In this document: positions 56,701 to 64,000 of the stretch, one piece after another
Layout of the letters: each line of letters starts with the position of its first letter
Position numbering within the stretch: position 1 is the stretch's first letter
Source: Pohlia nutans
Taxonomy: Eukaryota; Streptophyta; Bryopsida; Bryales; Mniaceae
DNA: 64,000 bases
Direction: 5' to 3'
NCBI GenBank assembly: GCA_022496805.1
Contig: CM040092.1
Coordinates: 12,728,113-12,792,112 of the forward strand
The notes under the pieces: model-generated
What the model was told of the DNA's origin: nothing
Seen by the model: the letters and a program-made list of their open reading frames with translations, nothing else
The model's database searches: none
Position numbers and translations under genes: made by a program

Positions 56701-59700
56701 TAGCCAACTCAGAACATGACTGTAATTTGAGTAATTAGCAAGAACTGATATGAATTCATCTCACCTTCGCATGACTAACTTAATCAGAGGTTGGGGCCTC
56801 CGTGGCCTTGGGGCCTGACGATCTTTTGGCCCTCTTGGTGGTATTCCTTCTTTGGTAGCACCATCCTTTCCAGCTGCCCCACTTGCATCCTTAGCTGGCA
56901 GAGAAGGAGGCTCAGGAAATTTGAGAATAGCAGTTGTGAGTAAACCCCAACCATTGGCACGGTCTTCAAGGCTGCACAGATGCAAGCGGTTTTTAAGAAA
57001 CACAACTCAACTATCGCTTCAGCTGCAGGCTCTGAATAAAATAAGGAACAATACACAGTAAAAAAATCCATACGCACCTTTCAGAAGCATCAAATTTCCC
57101 CAAAATGCAACAGATGGCTTCAAAGCAAACCCTCTCACTTGGATCCAAGAGAAGCTGGTACAAAATGGTTGTAAACTGGGCCTTCAACTCAGGTCTTTCT
57201 GCAAGGATGAGCATTCAAATCAGGAGGATGTCCACAAGCATTGGGCATCTCAAGAGGCCTAGGGAAAAAAACTCACCGTCAAGAACTCTTGCTCGAGAAA
57301 GAATATAACAAAGCCGGGCAAGATAGACACGGGCAAGGACATCATGGATCTGTAGCACTTCTTGCAATGAACCTGCAGACATATCACACAAATTAAGGAC
57401 TTGCTCTAGAGGAATTCGCTTAGAGCAGAAAGGTGATAACAATCATTTAGGAGTAGCACTCAGGAGCTGCTGTGATGCCACTACTAAGTCCAAATTTGTA
57501 GAGTAAGATGAGGAGCCATCTTTGCCACATAACAAAGTCTTTGCATGATAAGACATTATACTACAATAATCAATTGCTATCGATTTAATGAGAGGTTCTT
57601 TCACCATAAACTTAAGAGTACAAGTTACGCTCACAAACTTGAGTAACTAAACACTTGATCAGGATATAAGTGATCAGTTACCTCCAGCAAGCGAAAGTTT
57701 AGCTGCAAAAAGAGAGCAGAACAAACAAACGGGCCATCAAATAATGATCAGTGTCCACATTAACATAGTGATGATCTGAAGCAAAGATGCAAAGGATTGA
57801 AGATTCCCAAATAAGTCCCCAATGCAACGCTAGGGCCGCACAAGTACCGCAGTACGGAACACCAAATCGGATATAGTAAAGGAAGTAAGAGCTGCGTATC
57901 CACTTTTAATCTTCAAGCAAATGTTATCCTGATGACAGCCTTCGATCATAGGATATTTCTCAACAATGAGCGTGGAAGCACTTACCCACTGCCATGGCCA
58001 CTGCAGTGACATCCTTGGTGGCCAACTCTTGTACCACGGACAATGCGTGTCTCACTCCCACAGGATCTGCACAAGCAATTCTGTACAAAATTGGCATGTT
58101 AAGAGCCTCTCATAAGCATCTGCTTTAAGCGTTTTGTATCACCATTTCTCCTCGACACGGAATAGTGTCTACTCGGTAATAAAATAAATTAAAATAAAAA
58201 CACTTTCCATTATAAGAACTCCACAAATGGTTGTCCACAAGGAACGTAGAACTGAAAGCTGAAACTTTCACGCACCCTTGAACTGCTCGGTGAAGGAATG
58301 CAGGATTTCCGGAATCTAACGGCAATCGTCGCAAGGTGCTCAGAGCAGCGTACTGCAAGTTACTTCGTAATGCAGACTGCCAGCACCACCATTCAAAGAT
58401 CAAAATAAGATAAATCGTTTGCATACAGGAACAACCTTCATGGAACTGGCCTCTAGAAGATACGCAAGTCAAATATGCTGTGCTAGTTACAACAGAAATC
58501 TGATGATATATCAAATTAAAATATTGATAAATGAAACCACTAGAAATAATCTAGCTTGATTAAAGATCACCTCTTTATCCACGCTTTGCCTCCCAAACAT
58601 GCCCTTCTTCCTCCTCAACTTACCTGCGTCAGCAACCTGCATCCAGTTGTCTGTCACATGCCTATTGGAGGAGAAGAAAAGAAAACCGGATCTGCATACA
58701 ATCATGCATATGCTTCTCCCCAACACCAGCCCAAGCAAATGTAAAAGTTGCTTTTCCACCTAATATATAAGGAATTTTCTGTAGCTAAACAATATTGACA
58801 TAACTGACTAAATGATCAAACAACCATGAATCTTTTTCTTCTGAACCCACTGAAAAGGAGCCACTTACCACTAGAGGGAACTCAAACATAGAAGGGCTCT
58901 GAGGCACAAGAACACATGCACTACCAGCACTAACAGCACTAACAGCACTAACAGCACATGATATGAGAAAAGCATTTGTGAAAGGATACAGACCTTGTCC
59001 AGGATGCCAAACACAATCTCATATAAGGTGGCTAGCACATCGTTGCTAGTAGTAGGAGCAAAACTAAGAGCCTTAAGAGCTGCAATACGCCGAGGATGCA
59101 CTGCAGAGAAAAAACAAACCACGATGGAAAATCTGTCAAGTCCTGATTCATTATTTATTTTTTCAATTAATTACAATATTAAGTTAACCTATCAAATTCC
59201 AGAAAGAGATGACGTACTTGAAAACGAATTGGTGTTTACATGGTGCCAATCTCAAACGGTTTACTTACGTAGAGGCTCTGCGTTTGAAGCTTCGGCAGTG
59301 AGTTGAGTAATAATTTGTGGCACAACTTCTGCTCGTGTAACCACAGTTCCTCCAGCAAGGTTCAAGTCAGCCAAAGCATCCCAATTGGGTGTTGGTAATC
59401 CTCCCCCAGGTGTAACACCTTGGGCACCACTCTCTGCCAGTAGTCTAGCAAGGAAGTAGTAAACATAGCGCAATACGCTTTTGTCTTCTGATGATTGATG
59501 AAGCTGAACATGTCGTAGAGAGTTTACAATATCCAGGTCAGTCGCACTCAAGAACCAATGTCAAAACCTTAATAGAAGCAGCTCAAGCCTGGGATACAGA
59601 GGATAAGTACAACATAAAGCCCAAAGCCGCTTCTAAACAAGCAAGTGAGCATGTTGCATACACAAACGAGCAACAGAAGGTGGCATTCAAATGGGGATGA

Positions 59701-62461
59701 AAAAAAACGTCAACAAAGGCGTTGAAAAAGTTCAGAACTAAGATATGGAAGAAGGCAATAGTGGAGAAGCATACCGCAAGCAGGGAGGGAGCCAAAGAGG
59801 GATCGACAGAGCTGTAAACGGCAAGCTTGGGAAACACCTGGTGCACAAGCTGCTTTGCAGCCGTTTTCTGAGAGAGCACCAAAAAACGAGTTAGTTATTC
59901 TTATCGTTTCAGCGATAGAAATCAAGAAGCCCCTTGACTTCCTACATAGAAAGCTGCAATCACGTACAACTAGATTTCAGCAATAAAAACTGAAAGCATG
60001 CAATCTTTGATAGAAGGACGATAACAATATCAAACACAGACCTGATCAGCGGAAGCTGAAAGTTCTTGAAGAGCTCTGGCAAGGTGTGAGTAGGAGACTG
60101 GCTGCAAGTACATAAAATGTCCACAGTAAAGTGAATTGTCACGCAAATTAATTCAAAATATACATACACGCCGATATAGGAGGCTAGTAGTCAACAATTG
60201 TCTAATGAGGTTGATTCAACGCCTGTCCGTCACCAACAATGCCATCAATTTTGCATAAAAGAAGTTTATTCACCGCAAACATGTTAAGCTCATTCAACTG
60301 ATACACCAGAATACGTCTCTTCCATGTATGCTTCAAAAACCTGGATGAACTTCGCCACTGCCTGGTAAACACGATTCATAAAAGTGACGCCGTCTGTAAC
60401 GTTACAGGCTAGTTCATTCACAACGATTAACGACGAACATAGAGAACATCGTGGGGCTGAAAATGTTAAGTCCGTTGTTTTCTTGATTATATGACTCTGA
60501 TTGCATTAAATGATCAACAAACTAATGATTAACCCTTAAGTGCCGAGGCGGCCCAAAAGTGGTCATTCCAAAAATAGAAAGTAAAATGAGTTAGAAGTGT
60601 CCAAATTGAGTGTTCTTGGGCCTAACATATTTAGAATCAAATTTCTTATAAGGATATGTCATTGGATCACTAAAATTGTGTTCACAAAAATTTAGAAAAA
60701 TTAAAGAACAGTGGGTAGTGTAGGTGTCGAAACAATCTACAAAAGTATCAAATATGTAAATGAGTGAAAAAATGAATTATAAAGAATATATTTTGTATGG
60801 ACGTACAAAGATAGATTATAAATTTTGAATTTTAGATCAAATCGATACAAATGGATACCTAAAATTCACCATATACTATTATATATATAATATCTAACTA
60901 ATAAACTTCCAAAATTCAAAAAAAATACAAAATTAATTATTTTTCTTTGAATTTTGGTACGAATGGCTAAAAGCACAAGGTTAATAAGATGCTTAACCCT
61001 TAAAGGTCCAGATTGGCCATTCCGGCCAGTATTATACGGCCGTATTTCATTGTATTTGGAATGGTTCTACACCTCCTATGAGTTTCATATCAAAAGTGAA
61101 GTTAAAATTCATGTTTACATGGTCTTAAAAGCTATTGGGATCTCAATTTGGAACTTTTTACTTGCAACAAATGTTAAATATACGGCAACGTATCTACTGT
61201 GCCCTAAATCCTTTTAGGGTTAAATACCAATTGGAATTTGTCTCATTTAAACTATTCACCCTATATTGTTCTTACGTAGTGTTGTTTAGTGTTGTTTAAC
61301 CCTTTGACAAGCTTACGTCCATATAATGGACGACGAACAGATTGCAACCTTTCTCAACACTACATCTTGTACAGTTTTCATCCATCCAATTTTCTTTTGG
61401 TTCTTGTGCTAGTTGACTATCATTTGTATGGTATGGATCTTCAAAATAAGATATTGTGATTCTTTGAAAAACAACACAAATGGTTTATGTCAAGTTTCAT
61501 TCTTAGTTCAAAAAGTGAGACCTTAAACATGATTTTCCAAACTAAGTAGAATCAAATAGTGGAAACCATACCATCTCGTAGTGCATGTTATTCCAATTTC
61601 ATTACAATATTTTTAAAATCTTTTTGTGTTAATTTGGGATTATGAATTGAATTTCAAGAGAAAACCTTGCAAAATTAATTTTAAAATATTAATAAAAAAT
61701 ATGATGAATCCAACCATACAGATGTGATCTTCACATTTGACAGTTTCAACTTAGCTTTGTATATCAACTCCATCTTTGTTTTTCATCAAACATTTGGAAA
61801 AAGGTGTTGAATCAGGACGTTTAAGGGTTAAATTGACATTTTGACAAATTATAAACTCTAAATCTTGGCAGCTTCTATCTATGTGATAATAAACTTCTAT
61901 CTAGTAATAATAATTTAATTCAACAAAAAATATTGAATAATGTTTTTTTTTAAATATTCAAAGTCTTCTTTTAGAAGTTATTTATAAAAAAAATCTAAAT
62001 GGTTTTAATGGTATTCAATCATACAGATGAGGGATTATACATTACAACTTTCATATTTTACAAACTTTAAAAAATTCATATAAAACACATTATAACACAT
62101 TTAGTTTGTAGCAAAAAACCTCAGGAACTTAAGGGTTAAGACAAGGCATCGAAACTAATAAAATAACCTCGTGTAAATGGAGATTAGACAACGCATCAAC
62201 AGAAAACTTATCCCAGTACAAGGCAAGAATGGCAAGGGATACCTTCTTCTTTTGTTTTGGAAGGCCAAGCCCGGTCTTTCCAGGCACCGACGTTTTGATC
62301 GATGATAACAACTCTGGCGTCATCTGCACATTTGACTTTCTAGGAGGCACATTCTTAGACGGCCGTTCTGCCTTGCCAAGAGGAGGAAAGGTTGGATTGC
62401 CAGGAGGTGGGGGATCTGAGGTAATTAAATCCATGAGCGATGCCCCCGGGTCTTGCGCCAT
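50775..62461 (-). CDS. TASH3: TPLATE-complex subunit TASH3
   Basis: Twenty-six exons, right to left: 62461-62243, 60101-60042, 59867-59775, 59503-59269, 59100-58994, 58636-58571, 58376-58276, 58080-57986, 57702-57682, 57372-57277, 57198-57078, 56971-56765, 56350-56148, 55946-55681, 55355-55254, 55140-54973, 54640-54452, 54328-54024, 53898-53752, 53431-53236, 52952-52821, 52666-52553, 52261-52178, 51930-51766, 51502-51443, 50846-50775. All phases agree and give 1207 residues, close to the usual length. The N-terminus is MAQDPGASLMDLITSDPPPP. A helical-repeat body follows (QLVHQVFPKLAVY, SVLRYVYYFLARLL, NPAFLHRAVQG, LLLDPSERVCFEA, RPQPLIKLVMRR, EWTDDDLKRLYDTHERLLDL), then an acidic Ser-rich linker. 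A C-terminal SH3 domain (KALYDFTAGGDEELNLTAGE, VDGWFSV, GLVPVLYV) ends the protein. TASH3 belongs to the TSET/TPLATE adaptor complex acting in clathrin endocytosis at the plasma membrane. Intron 1 is full of TTAA elements. Confidence 0.96.
60529..60984 (+). mobile_element. Family J TTAA element in TASH3 intron 1
   Basis: It starts TTAACCCTTAAGTGCCG and ends AAAAGCACAAGGTTAA. The inverted repeats are imperfect. It is 456 bp and non-coding. Confidence 0.6.
60993..61223 (+). mobile_element. Family G TTAA element in TASH3 intron 1
   Basis: It starts TTAACCCTTAAAGGTCCAG and ends AAATCCTTTTAGGGTTAA, with 231 bp in total. The left part has 'ggccattccggccag', like the hairpin near the start at 29220. 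Confidence 0.75.
61296..61831 (+). mobile_element. Family I TTAA element in TASH3 intron 1
   Basis: It starts TTAACCCTTTGACAAGC and ends ATCAGGACGTTTAAGGGTTAA. It is 536 bp. A truncated inverted copy lies at 45640-46093. Confidence 0.78.
61828..62140 (+). mobile_element. Family K TTAA segment in TASH3 intron 1
   Basis: The right end is CAGGAACTTAAGGGTTAA. The left end shares the TTAA of the preceding element but reads TTAAATTGACATT, so its CCC end is lost or was never there. It is about 313 bp and AT-rich. Confidence 0.5.
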
Positions 62462-62689
62462 TTTGATCGTCGTTGAGGCCCCAAGGTTTGGATTTCCTTC
62501 ACAAACGAATCATAAATCTGCGCTACCAACGCACAATCTCGGTCACCAGAACAACGTAATAGCTCAGAATCTAAACCACGGAAAACTTCAAACCTTCCGT
62601 TCACAGCATAATAGTACGAATGACTCAGTAGCAAACCCTGAGAACAAAATATCTCTGCTCCGCATAGAAAACTATCGTGAGCGGTATGT

Positions 62690-63480
62690 AAAGCAAACCT
62701 CAAAAGACCTCACAACCCTTGAAACTCAATTAACCAAGCGACTGTGAACAACATATCCTTGAATTATGTACCCTAATCGTGAATCATCGGCCGATCGGCG
62801 GCATTGTACACTCAGTAAGGGATTTCTACCTTACAAAACGATCCAGAAATCATATCAAGAAAAAAACACCAATAAAAAAATGCGATTCCTAGTAATGAAT
62901 GGCGAAAACAAGTAAACTTCAGCTCACCAGACGAATTCTAGAAAGCTTCCAACGGCAACTATCTCTAGAGCTAACCTCGAATGACCTTAAAACTCTTGAC
63001 ACTCAATTAACCCTAAAAGACTGTGAAAAGCATATCCTACGATTCTGTATCCCAATCTTGAACCGATCGGCGGCATTGTATACTCGCTGCTATACAGCAT
63101 GATCCATAGACAGTACAGACATCATATCCAGATAAAAACGAAAATCAAAAAAATGCGATTCCCAGCTCACCAGACGAAATCTAGAAAGTACGAAAATATT
63201 CGCAACGGCAGACGCGTGAACGAAACTATCATGCGCAGTATCTAGAACTAACCTCGACACTCAATTAACCCTAAACACCAACAGAGTGTGAACAACATAT
63301 CCTACAGTTTTGTATCCTATTAGGCCGATCGGCGGGATTGTAAACTCAGTTTAGAATTGCTTCGATAAAACTCGATCCATAGATGGCAAAACTCGCGTCC
63401 GGGTAACAAAAAATCAAAAAAATACGACTCCTAGAAATGAATGGCGGAAATGCGCAAATGAAAACCTCCGCTCACCAAAC
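62690..63480. repeat. Degenerate ~260-280-bp tandem repeat in TASH3 leader
   Basis: Three units are marked by 'actcaattaacc' at 62724, 63001 and 63259. All share 'gaacaacatatcct'-type, 'ccgatcggcggcattgta' and 'ctcaccagacga' blocks. They lie between the likely first leader exon and the start codon. Confidence 0.8.
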
Positions 63481-63549
63481 GAAGTTTTAAAAGTTGGAAA
63501 TTTTTGAGAGAACGAAAACGGCAGCAGCGTGAAGGGAGCAGAACGAACC

Positions 63550-63740
63550 TGTGACGGAAAATCGCCAGATCGGGGGAGAAAAAACAGCGACGATAGTGAA
63601 GGTGAGGCAGGCGCAGAGCAATCGGGGTAGTGCACTGCTGGTGTGGTCCGAGTGATTGGAGTCTGGGGTCTTGTTCTCTTCCCTCGCTCTCCTATGTTCC
63701 CAATGAAGAGAACGATGCACTCTCTAATTGCACATTCCAA
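63550..63740 (-). promoter_or_regulatory. Probable TASH3 first leader exon
   Basis: Higher GC content and a CT-rich stretch (ctctcctatgttccc, tgttctcttccctc) on the plus strand mark a leader. On the minus strand a donor-like GTCACAG/GTTCGT near 63550 fits splicing to the acceptor TGGTAGCGCAG upstream of the ATG at 62461. No transcript evidence is visible from sequence. Confidence 0.4.
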
Positions 63741-64000
63741 GTACCCATTCTACGGTAGTGTGTCCATGTGCCATTTGCCCAAGTGTTCCTCCAATTTAGC
63801 CATGCTTTTATTTTATATCTTATTTTTAGAATAATTTATTCTTGATTTAATTCAATTTATAGTGAGGAGATTCAATTAAAAATCCATAACCATCACACCA
63901 TAGGTTCTAAAGTCAAAAAACAACTTCGGTGCACCCCTTCTTGTTGAGAGCTTTTTGACGATACTAAGAACGTGCTCAGAGGCCCCATAGTCTGGAAGAT
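63741..64000. other. TASH3 upstream region
   Basis: AT-rich promoter region. No further gene is seen before the window ends. Confidence 0.4.

Noticed and set aside
1..64000. CCCCTAAA and TTTAGGGG motifs as interstitial telomere repeats
   Set aside because: They resemble the plant telomere unit but occur once per element end next to TTAA, never in tandem.
1..64000. CRISPR arrays, bacterial operons and tRNA genes
   Set aside because: No regular spaced repeats, no polycistronic layout and no convincing cloverleaf were found. The window is plant nuclear DNA.

Overview
This window is nuclear DNA from a land plant. It is AT-rich, its genes are split by many GT-AG introns, and it carries Stowaway-, CACTA- and Harbinger-type MITEs, a Copia retrotransposon primed by initiator tRNA-Met, a plant-type U1 snRNA gene and plant-only protein families (TPLATE-complex TASH3, POD1/TAPT1, YUCCA, AP2/ERF, L-type lectin with a TIR-like tail). 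The divergent lectin, kelch-like and AP2 proteins and the unusual transposon load suggest a bryophyte or other early-diverging land plant, perhaps a moss. That last step is inference.

Layout. 1-15.6 kb: transposon-rich DNA with chained TTAA-ended elements, a hairpin pair, a GC-rich TATA promoter leading into a 142-bp tandem repeat and an unknown ORF, a YUCCA pseudogene, two 5S rRNA-derived segments and several MITEs. 15.86-20.78 kb (+): intact 11-exon POD1/TAPT1 membrane-protein gene containing a U12-type AT-AC intron. 23.8-26.9 kb (+): mitochondrial ribosomal protein bL35m, with TTAA elements in its introns. 27-33.2 kb: almost only TTAA-ended elements. 34.1-35.3 kb (+): divergent AP2/ERF-like gene. 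35.5-37.5 kb (+): kelch-like gene with a frameshift, whose 3' end is one arm of a 468-bp near-perfect hairpin. 40.45-40.61 kb (-): U1 snRNA with an upstream sequence element. 41.1-45.3 kb (-): L-type lectin/transmembrane/TIR-like gene broken by a 2-kb internally deleted Copia element. 47.3-50.3 kb: composite with about 0.7-kb inverted arms, each holding a U2 snRNA-like piece. 50.8-62.5 kb (-): complete 26-exon TASH3 gene.

The host genes serve separate housekeeping roles: endocytosis (TASH3), ER-linked protein folding and signalling (POD1), mitochondrial translation (bL35m) and splicing (U1). They do not form a pathway. The unifying feature is a very abundant set of non-autonomous elements that start TTAACCC(C/T)TAA and end with the inverse, usually next to TTAA. 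At least eight unrelated internal families share these ends, are often chained head to tail over one shared TTAA, and sit in introns of three genes. This resembles piggyBac-type TTAA insertion, which is rarely reported in plants. No transposase is present in the window.
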